NCBI GenBank assembly: GCA_947581795.1
Contig: CANPVS010000003.1
Coordinates: forward strand, 1-64,000
Direction: 5' to 3'
Source of the DNA: an uncultured Oscillospiraceae bacterium
Lineage (GTDB): Bacteria > Bacillota > Clostridia > Oscillospirales > Oscillospiraceae
Length of the DNA: 64,000 bases
Shown here: one piece after another, positions 1-7,886 of the stretch
How positions within the stretch are numbered: position 1 is the stretch's first letter
How the letters are laid out: each line of letters begins with the position of its first letter
Translations under genes and position numbers: made by a program
The notes under the pieces: model-generated
The model's input: only the letters and a program-made list of their open reading frames with translations
Told to the model about the DNA's origin: nothing
Databases searched by the model: none

Positions 1-11
1 CCATAACAATA

Positions 12-51
12 CCCCCTGTCGTAGTTATTCTCCTACAACAGGGGGCTTTTT
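12..51 (+). terminator. rho-independent terminator of an upstream gene
   Basis: Arms CCCCCTGTCGTAG (12-24) and CTACAACAGGGGG (33-45) pair with one mismatch and are followed by C and five T. The T run lies on the plus strand, so it ends a rightward gene lying before the window. Confidence 0.85.
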
Positions 52-104
52 GTCTACTGTCTACTTTTTGTGGGGCAATGCAACGGCAGGGGGCTTGACC
101 TATC

Positions 105-734
105 TTATTCTTTCGGTCCTTTTCGTTTGGGGTAGAGGCTCACGGCGATGGCGACGCCGGCGATGAGGGAGATGAGGCCGACGGCGATGACGAAGCCGGA
201 AATGATGGAACCGGGATCGGAGGCGGAGACGCCCCCGAACTGGCCCAGAACGTTGCCCGCCTCATCGGTCCAGACGACGCCGCCCAGGTCCCCAAAATAG
301 GAGCCGGCCATGAACCGGTCCGCCGAGCGGTCAAAGGAGTCCATCACGGCCTGTATGACGAAGCCGAAGACGGTGAAAACCCCGCCGCCGATGGCCATGC
401 GCAGCCCGAACAGCCACCCGTATTGGCGCAGCAGCCGCCCGATCACGCCGGGCACCGAATCCACCCAGGTGTGGGCCGCCGGGGGCGGAGCATCCTCGGC
501 CGCCGCATCCGGCGCCGGTCCCGTCTCGGGTGCGGGGTCCTCCTCCGACAGCAGCCAGTCCGTGGTGACGCCGAAGGCTTTGGCCAGGGCCAGCAGCTTG
601 CCGATATCCGGCGAGGCTTCCCCCAGCTCCCACTTGGACACCGCCTGGCGGGACACGCCCACTCGGGCGGCCAGCCCCTCCTGAGAAAGGCCCGCCCGCT
701 TCCGGCAGTATACGATCTTTTCAGGCAGTGTCAT
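105..734 (-). CDS. XRE-family HTH regulator with C-terminal membrane segments
   Basis: This encodes 209 residues. Residues about 3-60 form a Cro/CI-type helix-turn-helix (LSQEGLAARVGVSRQAVSKW), followed by an acidic, Pro/Ala-rich linker to about 95 and two hydrophobic stretches (about 112-130 and 178-202), so it is probably a membrane-tethered DNA-binding protein. The start is the ATG at 734, preceded by GAGGAGG; a longer open frame up to 980 would run through the terminator hairpin at 779-826 and is not credible. It is the last leftward gene before the window edge and sits downstream of the pheA unit. Its target is unknown; membrane XRE proteins often control neighbouring envelope or stress genes, but nothing here shows that. 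Confidence 0.85.
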   Translation of the reverse strand: MTLPEKIVYCRKRAGLSQEGLAARVGVSRQAVSKWELGEASPDIGKLLALAKAFGVTTDWLLSEEDPAPETGPAPDAAAEDAPPPAAHTWVDSVPGVIGRLLRQYGWLFGLRMAIGGGVFTVFGFVIQAVMDSFDRSADRFMAGSYFGDLGGVVWTDEAGNVLGQFGGVSASDPGSIISGFVIAVGLISLIAGVAIAVSLYPKRKGPKE

Positions 735-767
735 GGCTGTCCTCCTCTCACCGTAGTATGCCCATAT

Positions 768-826
768 TATAAAAGAAAGGCCGGTTGCGGCGCCACCAGC
801 AAAAGCTGGAACTTCCGCAACCGGCC
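768..826 (-). terminator. terminator of the pheA unit
   Basis: Twelve-base arms GGCCGGTTGCGG (779-790) and CCGCAACCGGCC (815-826) pair perfectly, with an inner CCAGC-AAAA-GCTGG stem. Read leftward the stem is followed by TTTCTTTTAT. A TATAAT at 771-766 inside the T-rich tail could be a -10 box for the XRE gene, but I see no matching -35. Confidence 0.85.
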
Positions 827-835
827 GTTGCATGT

Positions 836-1159
836 TCACAAAAAAGCATAGCCCGCCACAAACAGGGCGCACAGGACCCAGCGGAAGATGTGGTGTTTGA
901 TGTGGAAGTTGCCGTTTCGGCGGCCGTTCCACATGGCCCCGGCGCTGATGGCGAGGCTGCCGGTGAGGGCGGCGGTCCACATGTTATCATAGCCGCCGAG
1001 GCTGCCGTATACGGCCACGCCCAACGCAAAGCATCCGGCCAGGATCAGAAGGCAGGGGGCGGTGAACCGGCTGTCCCGCATCTGCACCAAAGCCGCAAAG
1101 GCCGTCAGGGCCGCGAACAGGCCGCTGGCCACCCACAAGAGCGTGCGCAGCCCTTCCAT
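836..1159 (-). CDS. small four-helix membrane protein, function unknown
   Basis: This encodes 107 residues with four hydrophobic segments (about 5-25, 35-55, 62-80 and 90-106) joined by short loops; loop 3-4 is basic. I do not recognise a family. The start chosen is the ATG at 1159, which overlaps the pheA stop as ATGA, so the two genes are probably translationally coupled. In-frame starts further upstream lie inside pheA and have no ribosome site of their own. It is followed by a strong terminator, making it the second and last gene of the pheA transcript. Nothing in the sequence links it to aromatic amino acid synthesis beyond this position. Confidence 0.75.
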   Translation of the reverse strand: MEGLRTLLWVASGLFAALTAFAALVQMRDSRFTAPCLLILAGCFALGVAVYGSLGGYDNMWTAALTGSLAISAGAMWNGRRNGNFHIKHHIFRWVLCALFVAGYAFL

Positions 1160-2301
1160 CACACGATCTCCGAGTAGCTGCCCAGATACTTGAAGGTCTC
1201 GCACATCTCCTCCAGATCCGCCATGAGCTGGATGAACCGGGGGGAGTAGACGGAAGTCTCCAGGTCGAAGTAGAACATGAACTCAAAGTCCCGGTCGGGC
1301 AGGGGCCGGCTCTCCAGCTTGGTCAGGTTGATGCCCAGGGCGGTGATGCGGCTCATGAGCCGGTACAGGGAACCGGGCCGGTGGCTCACGGTGAGCATGA
1401 CGCTGGTGCGGTCTGCGCCGGGGAAGATCTCCGGCTCCTTGCCGATGCAGATGAAGCGGGTGTAGTTGTTGCCCTTGTCCTGCACGTCGGCGGCCAGGGT
1501 GTCCAGCCCGTAGAGGGCGCCGCAGGCGTGGGAGGAGAGGGCCGCCACGTCCGTCCGTCCCGACTGGGCCACCATCTTCGCCGCCACGGCGGTGTTCTCG
1601 CACACGGTGACCTTCGCGTCGGGAAGCGTCTTCAAAAACTCCTGGCACTGGGCGATGGCCTGCTCGTGGGAGAATATCTCCTTCACGTCCTCCAGCTTCA
1701 CCCCGGGGGGGACCATCAGGTTGTGGTCCACCTTCAGGCGCACGGAGCGGACGATGGAGAAATTGTACTGCATCATGAGATCGTATATACGGTTCACGGA
1801 ACCGGCGGTGCTGTTCTCCAAAGGCAGCACCCCGTAGCGGCAGAAGCCGCTGGCGATGGCGGAAAAAACCGCCTCGAAGCTCTTCACGTAGGAGATATGG
1901 GCGTCGGGGAACAGCTTGTCCGCCGCGATCTGGGCGTAGGCCCCCTCCACGCCCTGGCAGGCCACGGTGGCCGACTCGGGGAAGAGCTGTGCGGTGTTCT
2001 CCAGACTCTTGGCGATGCGCCCGCACAGGGCGCTGGGCTTTTTCAGCAGGGACGCCTCGTAGCTCTGGGCCACGTCCTGCAAGGTGGCGTAGACCACCCC
2101 GGCGTAGCCGGAGAGGGCCTCCCCGGCGGTCTGCTGGAAGCGGACTTTGGCCTCCCGCTGGCCGGCCAGGTCCATGGGCACCAGGCCCTGCTCCTGCCGG
2201 GCCTTCGCCATCTGGGCGGTCAGGTCCATCCGCCGGGCGAACAGTTCGCTCATCTGTCCGTCCACAGCGTCAAGCTGCTCTTTTATATTCTCCAGGTCCA
2301 T
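1159..2301 (-). CDS. pheA: bifunctional chorismate mutase / prephenate dehydratase
   Basis: The 380-residue protein converts chorismate to prephenate and then to phenylpyruvate, the committed steps to phenylalanine. Residues about 1-90 are an AroQ-type chorismate mutase helix bundle (MDLENIKEQLDAVDGQMSEL). Residues about 110-290 are the prephenate dehydratase domain, with GVEGAYAQIAA, PLENSTAGSV and the catalytic TRF motif (NYTRFICIG). The C-terminus (about 295-370) is an ACT domain with RPGSLYRLM and LESRP, the segments that bind phenylalanine for feedback inhibition. Length and order match standard clostridial PheA. It has its own promoter and is followed by an overlapping small membrane protein gene. 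Confidence 0.95.
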   Translation of the reverse strand: MDLENIKEQLDAVDGQMSELFARRMDLTAQMAKARQEQGLVPMDLAGQREAKVRFQQTAGEALSGYAGVVYATLQDVAQSYEASLLKKPSALCGRIAKSLENTAQLFPESATVACQGVEGAYAQIAADKLFPDAHISYVKSFEAVFSAIASGFCRYGVLPLENSTAGSVNRIYDLMMQYNFSIVRSVRLKVDHNLMVPPGVKLEDVKEIFSHEQAIAQCQEFLKTLPDAKVTVCENTAVAAKMVAQSGRTDVAALSSHACGALYGLDTLAADVQDKGNNYTRFICIGKEPEIFPGADRTSVMLTVSHRPGSLYRLMSRITALGINLTKLESRPLPDRDFEFMFYFDLETSVYSPRFIQLMADLEEMCETFKYLGSYSEIV

Positions 2302-2333
2302 ATCTACTTTACCTCTTTTCGCGGAATGGAAAA

Positions 2334-2362
2334 ATGATACCTTTTTTCCCAGCGTATGTCAA
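2334..2362 (-). promoter_or_regulatory. sigma-A-type promoter for pheA
   Basis: Read leftward, TTGACA (2362-2357), a 17-base spacer and TATCAT (2339-2334) lie about 33 bases before the pheA start. The -35 is perfect and the -10 has one mismatch. It sits between the rnf terminator and pheA. Confidence 0.8.
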
Positions 2363-2373
2363 CACTATAATTA

Positions 2374-2408
2374 TAAAGGAAAAGCGCCCGGCCTCACGCC
2401 GGGCGCTT
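2374..2408 (-). terminator. terminator of the rnf operon
   Basis: Eleven-base arms AAGCGCCCGGC (2382-2392) and GCCGGGCGCTT (2398-2408) with a 5-base loop. Read leftward they are followed by TTCCTTTAT, so this ends rnfB transcription. Confidence 0.85.
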
Positions 2409-2426
2409 GACGCTGTAGCTGTTGAC

Positions 2427-3224
2427 TTACTCGCCAAAGGTGGTGATGACCTTCCGGGGGCAGACCTCGGCGCAGTGGCCGCAGTGCTGGCACTTGGACT
2501 GGTCGATCTTGGCCAGGAAGTTCTCGATGGTGATGGCGTCGGCGGGGCACTCCTTCTTGCACTTCATGCAGCCGATGCAGCCGAAGTCGCAGTACTTGGT
2601 GACCTGGGCGCCCTTGTCGTTGGAGTTGCAGCCCACGGCGTTGGTGGAGGCCGCGGGGACCTTGGTGATGAGCTTCTTGGGGCAGGTGGCGGCGCACTTC
2701 ATGCAGCCGACGCACTTGGAGCGGTCCACCTGAGCGATGCCGTCCACGATATGCATGGCGTCGAAGGCGCAGGCCTTCACGCAGTCGCCGAAGCCCAGGC
2801 ACCCGGCCGGGCACACATTGGCGCCGTTGCCGCCGCCCAGGCGGGTGGCGGACAGACAGGAGTCCAGACCCTCATACTCGAACTTCTTCTTGGTGTGGCC
2901 GCAGGTGCCGGAGCACTGGACGAAGGCCACGCTGGCCTCCACGTCGCCGGCGGCGACGCCCATGATCTCGCCGATCTTGGCGGCGGCGGCAGGGCCGCCG
3001 GGCACGCAGGCGTTCACCGGGGCCTCGCCCTTGGCCACCGCAGCGGCGTAGCCGTCGCAGCCGGGGAAGCCGCAGGCGCCGCAGTTGGCGCCGGCCAGGC
3101 ACTCACGGACAGCTTCTTCCTTGGGGTCCTTCTCGACGTAGAACACCTTGCCGGCGATGACCAGCAGGATGCCGAACACAAGGCCCAGCGCGCCAAGGAT
3201 AACGATAGCGGAAACAATAGTCAT
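2427..3224 (-). CDS. rnfB: Rnf complex subunit B, polyferredoxin
   Basis: RnfB accepts electrons from reduced ferredoxin for the membrane Rnf complex. The 265-residue protein has an N-terminal membrane anchor (about 4-28), the RnfB CxxCGxxGC cluster (ANCGACGFPGC, about 46-56), and then at least four further cysteine groups: CLGFGDC-C, CVGCMKCAATCP, CIGCMKCKKECP and CQHCGHCAEVCP. This matches clostridial RnfB, which is longer and richer in ferredoxin motifs than the proteobacterial form. It is the last of six leftward genes, 16 bases after rnfA, and is followed by a terminator. Confidence 0.96.
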   Translation of the reverse strand: MTIVSAIVILGALGLVFGILLVIAGKVFYVEKDPKEEAVRECLAGANCGACGFPGCDGYAAAVAKGEAPVNACVPGGPAAAAKIGEIMGVAAGDVEASVAFVQCSGTCGHTKKKFEYEGLDSCLSATRLGGGNGANVCPAGCLGFGDCVKACAFDAMHIVDGIAQVDRSKCVGCMKCAATCPKKLITKVPAASTNAVGCNSNDKGAQVTKYCDFGCIGCMKCKKECPADAITIENFLAKIDQSKCQHCGHCAEVCPRKVITTFGE

Positions 3225-3240
3225 TTCTCTTCCGCCCTCC

Positions 3241-3831
3241 TTATACAGGGATCTTCATGCCGGAGAAGCCCATGAACGCCAGAGCGAACAGGGCCGCCGT
3301 CACGAGGCAGATGGCGAAGCCTTCAAAGGCCTTGGGGTAGTCGGCGAACTCCAGACGCTCGCGGACGCTGGCGAACAGGACGATGGCCACCGTGAAGCCC
3401 AGGCCGCCGGTGAAGCCGTCGATCACGCTCTCCAGGAAGTTGTAGCTGTTCTGGGTGTTCAGCAGCACCACGCCCAGCACCGCGCAGTTGGTGGTGATGA
3501 GGGGCAGGAAGATGCCCATGGCGGAGTACAGGGCCGGGATGGCCTTCTTGAGGAACATCTCCACGAACTGCACCAGCACGGCGATGACCAGGATGTAGGC
3601 CACGGTCTGCATGAAGCCGGCCACGCCGAAGGGGATCAGCAGGAACTCGTTGATCACCCAGCAGATGGCGGAGGCCATGGTCATGACGAAGATGACGGCC
3701 ACGCTCATGCCGGTGGCGGTGCTCATCTTGTTGGACACGCCCAGGAACGGGCAGATGCCCAAGAACTGGGAGAAGATGAAGTTGTTCGTCAGGATCGCCG
3801 CCAGAGAGATGGTGACTATAGAAGCGAACAT
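3241..3831 (-). CDS. rnfA: Rnf complex subunit A, integral membrane
   Basis: RnfA is one of the two homologous core membrane subunits that, with RnfE, carry electrons through the membrane and support ion translocation. The 196-residue protein is almost wholly hydrophobic with about six helices; the family features NNFIFSQFLGICPFLGVSN near the N-terminus and LPLITTNCAVLG in the middle are present, the latter holding the conserved Cys proposed to bind an iron-sulfur centre. Its start codon overlaps the rnfE stop by one base (TAATG), so translation is coupled. Confidence 0.96.
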   Translation of the reverse strand: MFASIVTISLAAILTNNFIFSQFLGICPFLGVSNKMSTATGMSVAVIFVMTMASAICWVINEFLLIPFGVAGFMQTVAYILVIAVLVQFVEMFLKKAIPALYSAMGIFLPLITTNCAVLGVVLLNTQNSYNFLESVIDGFTGGLGFTVAIVLFASVRERLEFADYPKAFEGFAICLVTAALFALAFMGFSGMKIPV

Positions 3832-4511
3832 TATTCTTTAACCTCCTTTTCTTTCCGGGCCTTCTTCTCATTGCTCTTGCGCAGCGCGTACTGCATCACG
3901 GCCATGAGGCAGCCCAGAGTGAGGAAGCCGCCGAAGGGGAGGACCAGCGCGCCGGCGCCGAAGCCCTCGGGGATGATGCGGATGCCGGCGCCGGTGCCGT
4001 CCAGGGTGAAGAAGGAGGTGGCGCCGTTGAGGATGCCGCCGCCGATGGTGCCGGAGCCCAGCAGCTCGCGGACCAGGCACATCAGCACCAGCACGCAGGT
4101 GTAGCCCAGGCCCTGGAACACGCCGTCCCGGAAGGACAGGAACACGCCCTCCTTGGAGGAGAAGGCCTCGGCGCGGCCGATGATGATGCAGTTGACCACG
4201 ATCAGCGGGATGAACACGCCCAGCGCGGAGGAAAGGGCGGGGATGAAGGCCTGCAGCAGCAGGTCCACGATGGTGACGAAGCCGGCGATGACCACCACGA
4301 AGATGGCCAGACGGACCTGACCGGGGATGATCTTGCGGATGGCGGAGACCACCACGTTGCAGCAGGTCAGGATAATCAGCACGGACAGGCCCATGCCGAT
4401 GCCGTTGAACAGGGTGGTGGAGATGGCCATGGTCGCGCACAGGCCGATCTGCTGCACCAGTACGGGGTTATTGGTAATAAGGCCTTCTGTAAGCTGTTTC
4501 TTTGCGTTCAT
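3831..4511 (-). CDS. rnfE: Rnf complex subunit E, integral membrane
   Basis: RnfE pairs with RnfA in the membrane core of the ferredoxin:NAD+ oxidoreductase. The 226-residue sequence begins with the typical LTEGLITNNPVLVQQIGLCATMA segment pattern and has about six helices; LIVVNCIIIGRAEA is the counterpart of the RnfA LITTNC segment, again with a conserved Cys. The basic C-terminal tail (RKSNEKKARKEKEVKE) is cytoplasmic by the positive-inside rule. It lies 14 bases after rnfG and overlaps rnfA. Confidence 0.95.
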   Translation of the reverse strand: MNAKKQLTEGLITNNPVLVQQIGLCATMAISTTLFNGIGMGLSVLIILTCCNVVVSAIRKIIPGQVRLAIFVVVIAGFVTIVDLLLQAFIPALSSALGVFIPLIVVNCIIIGRAEAFSSKEGVFLSFRDGVFQGLGYTCVLVLMCLVRELLGSGTIGGGILNGATSFFTLDGTGAGIRIIPEGFGAGALVLPFGGFLTLGCLMAVMQYALRKSNEKKARKEKEVKE

Positions 4512-4525
4512 TGCCTCTTACCCCC

Positions 4526-5074
4526 TTAACCTAAAGATTCGCACAGAGCCAGCGCGGCGGTGACGCCGGTGGAGATGGCCCTGGAGGTGATGGTGGCGCC
4601 GGTGAGGGCGTTGATGGTACCGCCGTCCTTGGTGACGGCCACGGTGCCGCTCTGGCCCACGAACTGGCTGCGGAAGGCGTCGCCGGCCGCGCTCTGCTGG
4701 GAGGCGATGGCGCCCAGACCCGCGGTCTCGCTGGACTCGGTGACGGAGATGCCGCTGCAGGTGAGGTCGGGATTGACGCCTACCATCATGGTGACGGCGC
4801 CCTGGGAGCCGGTCTCGGTGACCTGGACCACCCAGCCGCCGCCCTCGGCGGCGTATGCCTCGTCGATGTCGGAGGGGGCGTCCGCGCCCAGCTCGATCTG
4901 CTCATAGGAAGGAGCCTCCAGCACCGCGTTCATGGCGTTGGTCTTTGTCTGCTCGGCGATGGCCTCGATGCGGTCGCGGGTCATGGAGTCCACCAGGCCC
5001 AGGACCAGGGCCACCACCGCGGCGACCAGCAGGAGGATCAGGGCGGGCTTTACGAAATCAAGTGCTTTTTTCAT
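4526..5074 (-). CDS. rnfG: Rnf complex subunit G, covalent FMN carrier
   Basis: RnfG is a membrane-anchored flavoprotein whose FMN is attached through a phosphoester bond to threonine. The 182-residue protein has an N-terminal membrane helix (about 10-30) and an exported domain ending in NALTGATITSRA (about 155-166), the S/T-GAT-S/T flavinylation motif. Length is in the usual range. The start overlaps the rnfD stop as ATGA. No separate flavin transferase gene (apbE) is seen in the window, so that enzyme must be encoded elsewhere. Confidence 0.95.
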   Translation of the reverse strand: MKKALDFVKPALILLLVAAVVALVLGLVDSMTRDRIEAIAEQTKTNAMNAVLEAPSYEQIELGADAPSDIDEAYAAEGGGWVVQVTETGSQGAVTMMVGVNPDLTCSGISVTESSETAGLGAIASQQSAAGDAFRSQFVGQSGTVAVTKDGGTINALTGATITSRAISTGVTAALALCESLG

Positions 5075-6039
5075 CCTTTTGCCTCCTCCTTCTTCTTGCC
5101 CTTGGTGACGCCGAAGCGGCGGGGAGCCGTATGCTGGTCAATGAGCCAAGTGCAGCAGTTCATGATGAGGATGGCGAAGCTCACGCCCTCGGGATAGCCG
5201 CCGAAGTAGCGGATGAGCACGGTCAGAAGGCCGCAGCCCACGCCGAAGATGAGCTGGCCGTTGGGGGTCACGGGGCTGGTGCAGTAATCGGTCGCCATGA
5301 AGATGGCGCCCAGCAGCAGGCCGCCGGACAGCAGGTTCTGGAGCATCCACATGATATGGTTGTTGCCCCGGGAGAAGATCAGGGTCAGCACAGCCACGGT
5401 GCCGATGTAGGCCACCGGGATGCGCAGGGAGATGACCTTCCGGTACACCAGCCACGCGCCGCCGATGAGCAGCGCCAGAGCGCTGACCTCGCCGAAGCTG
5501 CCGCCGATGTTGCCGATGAACATGTTCCACAGGCCGTCGGGAGCAAGGGCACCGGCGTGGAGGCTGGCCAGGGGGGTGGCGAAGGTGGCCGCGTCAGGGC
5601 CGTCGGACCAGGTGGTCATCAGCACCGCGTAGCTCACCAGCAGGAACGCGCGGCCCGCCAGGGCGGGGTTCCAGATGTTCTTGCCGATGCCGCCGAACAG
5701 CTGCTTCACCAGCACGATGGAGAAGAACGCGCCGATGATGACGGCCCACCAGGGGAAGGTGTAGGGCAGGCAGTAGGCCAGCAGCATGCCGGTCACCACC
5801 GCGGACAGGTCCATGTAGCTGTCGGTCTTCTTCAGAAGCTTGCGGTAGGCGAACTCAAAGACCACGCAGCTGATCACGGACACACAGGTGACGATCAGGG
5901 GCTTGACGCCGAAGAAGATCACGGCCGCCACCAGCGCCGGGAGCAGGGCGATGATCACGTCCAGCATGATCTGCTGGGTGCCCCGGGGGGTGCGGATATG
6001 CGGCGAGGAGGATACGATAAGCTTACGTTCTTCGTTCAT
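5071..6039 (-). CDS. rnfD: Rnf complex subunit D, integral membrane FMN subunit
   Basis: RnfD is a membrane subunit of the NqrB/RnfD family, also carrying covalent FMN. The 322-residue protein opens with the family segment SSPHIRTPRGTQQIMLDVI and has about nine to ten helices. DAATFATPLASL (about 145-156) corresponds to the GATPL-type flavinylation site; here FATPL replaces the common GATPL, leaving the acceptor Thr. It lies one base after rnfC and overlaps rnfG, so the operon is tightly packed. Confidence 0.95.
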   Translation of the reverse strand: MNEERKLIVSSSPHIRTPRGTQQIMLDVIIALLPALVAAVIFFGVKPLIVTCVSVISCVVFEFAYRKLLKKTDSYMDLSAVVTGMLLAYCLPYTFPWWAVIIGAFFSIVLVKQLFGGIGKNIWNPALAGRAFLLVSYAVLMTTWSDGPDAATFATPLASLHAGALAPDGLWNMFIGNIGGSFGEVSALALLIGGAWLVYRKVISLRIPVAYIGTVAVLTLIFSRGNNHIMWMLQNLLSGGLLLGAIFMATDYCTSPVTPNGQLIFGVGCGLLTVLIRYFGGYPEGVSFAILIMNCCTWLIDQHTAPRRFGVTKGKKKEEAKG

Positions 6040-6040
6040 C

Positions 6041-7531
6041 TCACTTGTCCTCCTTCTTTTCTTCCTTCGCCGGCGCGGCGGGCTTTTCCTCGGCCTTGGG
6101 GGCCTCGGGCTTGGCGGCCGCCTTGGGAGCCTCGGCGGGCTTGGGAGCTTCCGGCTTGGCCTCAGCCTTGGGGGCTTCCGCCTCCGCTTTGGCCTTCTCG
6201 GCCTCGGCCTTGGCCTTCAGCTCGGCCATATGGGCCTGGACCATGGCCTTGCCGGTCTTGAACGCGTGGGTCAGGTGCAGCCGGCCCGGGCAGATGTAGG
6301 AGCAGGAGCCGCACTCCACGCAGTCCATGATGTTCAGCTTCTGGAGCATCTCCACGTCGCCCTTCTGCTGGTACATGTACATGTAGATGGGCTGCAGGTT
6401 CATGGGGCAGCCGTCGATGCACTGGCCGCAGCGGATGCACACGGGATCGGCAACGGTCCGGTCCTCCTTGTCGGCGAAGGCCAGCAGGGACGCGGTGCCC
6501 TTGCCGCAGGGGACGGTCATGTCGTACTGGGCCATGCCCATCATCGGGCCGCCCATGATGATCTTCCAGGGCTCCTTGGCGAAGCCGCCGGTCTGCTCAA
6601 AGACCCACTGCATGCTGGTGCCCACACGGACCTTCACGTTCTTCGGGTCGGCGATGGCCGAGCCGGAGACGGTGACCACGCGCTCGATGGCGGGCCAGCC
6701 CTCGTAGCAGGCGCGGTACACGCTGTAGGCGGTGAAGGTGTTGAACACGGAGCAGCCCACGTTGGCGGGCAGGCCTCCGGGAGGTACCTCGCGGCCGGTG
6801 ATGGTCTTGATGAGCGTCTTCTCAGCGCCCTGGGGGTACTGGCACTTGAGGGGCACGATCTCGATGCCCATCTCCTTGGCGCCCTTGAAGTTCAGCAGGT
6901 CGATGGCGAACTTCTTGTTCAGCTCGATGCCGAAGTAGGCCTTCTCCACCTTGCACGCCTTCATGATGAGCTGGATGCCCTTCAGAAGCTCTTCGGGGTG
7001 CTCCAGCATGGTGCGGTGGTCGCTGGTTATGTACGGTTCGCACTCGGCGCCGTTGATGATGACGGTGTCCACCTTGCCCCAGCCGCTGGTGATCTTGAAA
7101 GCGGTGGGGAACGTGGCGCCGCCCATACCGACGATGCCGGCCTCGCGGACGATGTCAGCGATCTTTTCGGGGGACTGCAGGTCCTCCTCGGTGGCCGGGA
7201 CCATAGTCTCGGCGGGGGTGTCCTTGAAGTCGTTTTCAATGACGACGCTGGTCACCATATTGCCCAGGTTGTTCAGGTGGGGCGCGATGGCCGTGACCTT
7301 GCCGGAGACGGAGGCGTGGATGGGCGCGGAAACGGGGGCTTTCGCCTCGCCGATCTTCTGGCCCAGCTTCACCTCGTCGCCCACAGCCACCAGGGGCGTA
7401 CAGGGAGCGCCGATGTGCTGGGACATGGGGATGACCACCTCAGGGGGCTGGGGGATGGTGGTTATCACCGCTTCGTTGGCGGGTGCCTTTTTGTCGTTGG
7501 GATGCACGCCGCCATGGGACTTGAAGAGCAT
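6041..7531 (-). CDS. rnfC: Rnf complex subunit C, NADH-binding
   Basis: RnfC is the peripheral subunit that transfers electrons to NAD+. The 496-residue protein begins LFKSHGGVHP, has the Gly-rich nucleotide site VGMGGATFP (about 135-143), and two 4Fe-4S motifs, CIRCGQCIDGCP (about 365-376) and CVECGSCSYICP (about 404-415). From about 438 to the end it is an Ala/Lys/Glu/Pro-rich tail of about 60 residues. I chose the ATG at 7531 because GAGGTG lies 6 bases before it; GTG 7540 and ATG 7537 overlap that ribosome site. It is the first gene of the operon. Confidence 0.95.
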   Translation of the reverse strand: MLFKSHGGVHPNDKKAPANEAVITTIPQPPEVVIPMSQHIGAPCTPLVAVGDEVKLGQKIGEAKAPVSAPIHASVSGKVTAIAPHLNNLGNMVTSVVIENDFKDTPAETMVPATEEDLQSPEKIADIVREAGIVGMGGATFPTAFKITSGWGKVDTVIINGAECEPYITSDHRTMLEHPEELLKGIQLIMKACKVEKAYFGIELNKKFAIDLLNFKGAKEMGIEIVPLKCQYPQGAEKTLIKTITGREVPPGGLPANVGCSVFNTFTAYSVYRACYEGWPAIERVVTVSGSAIADPKNVKVRVGTSMQWVFEQTGGFAKEPWKIIMGGPMMGMAQYDMTVPCGKGTASLLAFADKEDRTVADPVCIRCGQCIDGCPMNLQPIYMYMYQQKGDVEMLQKLNIMDCVECGSCSYICPGRLHLTHAFKTGKAMVQAHMAELKAKAEAEKAKAEAEAPKAEAKPEAPKPAEAPKAAAKPEAPKAEEKPAAPAKEEKKEDK

Positions 7532-7566
7532 GAGCATCACCTCTTGCTAAATTTATATACCTTGTT

Positions 7567-7595
7567 ATAATAACACAAGTCGTTCCGGCTGTCTA
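7567..7595 (-). promoter_or_regulatory. promoter of the rnf operon
   Basis: Read leftward: TAGACA (7595-7590), 17 bases, then TATTAT (7572-7567) with an extended TGT just before it. It lies about 36 bases upstream of the rnfC start and is the only good candidate for the six-gene unit. Confidence 0.75.
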
Positions 7596-7660
7596 TAACT
7601 TAATTCTGCAAATTGGCAGAGATTCCGCAAAAAATCGTCAATCGCCGCCGCCGGTTTTTG

Positions 7661-7705
7661 CCCTGTCCGTCCGGGACGTATTATAGTATGTCCGGCGGGA
7701 CAGGG
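7661..7705. other. imperfect long hairpin in the rnf / toxin-antitoxin gap
   Basis: CCCTGTCC (7661-7668) pairs with GGACAGGG (7698-7705), and an inner CCGG (7671-7674) pairs with CCGG (7692-7695) around a partly paired ACGTA-TTATAG-TATGT core. It has no T run on either side, so it does not look like a terminator. The rest of the 223-base stretch between the rnf promoter and the operator at 7819 holds nothing I can identify. Confidence 0.5.
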
Positions 7706-7818
7706 ATAGACAAAAATACTGCTGGTTTATCCAATATCTCCGCCGGAGAAACGGGCCCTTTTCCCGCGGATCGCAGTGAGCGCGGACGGGGCATATTCAT
7801 ACCCGCGGTGCATATAAT

Positions 7819-7861
7819 AAAGTCGTACAACATTGACAAGTTGTACGACTTTTGCTATACT
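7819..7861 (+). promoter_or_regulatory. promoter with palindromic operator for the toxin-antitoxin pair
   Basis: Perfect 13-base arms AAAGTCGTACAAC (7819-7831) and GTTGTACGACTTT (7840-7852) flank an 8-base loop that contains TTGACA (7833-7838). A 17-base spacer leads to TATACT (7856-7861), preceded by an extended TGC. A dimeric repressor bound here would cover the -35 and spacer, the usual arrangement for autorepression by an antitoxin. Confidence 0.85.
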
Positions 7862-7886
7862 GGGGGTGAAAAAGGAGATGAACGAC

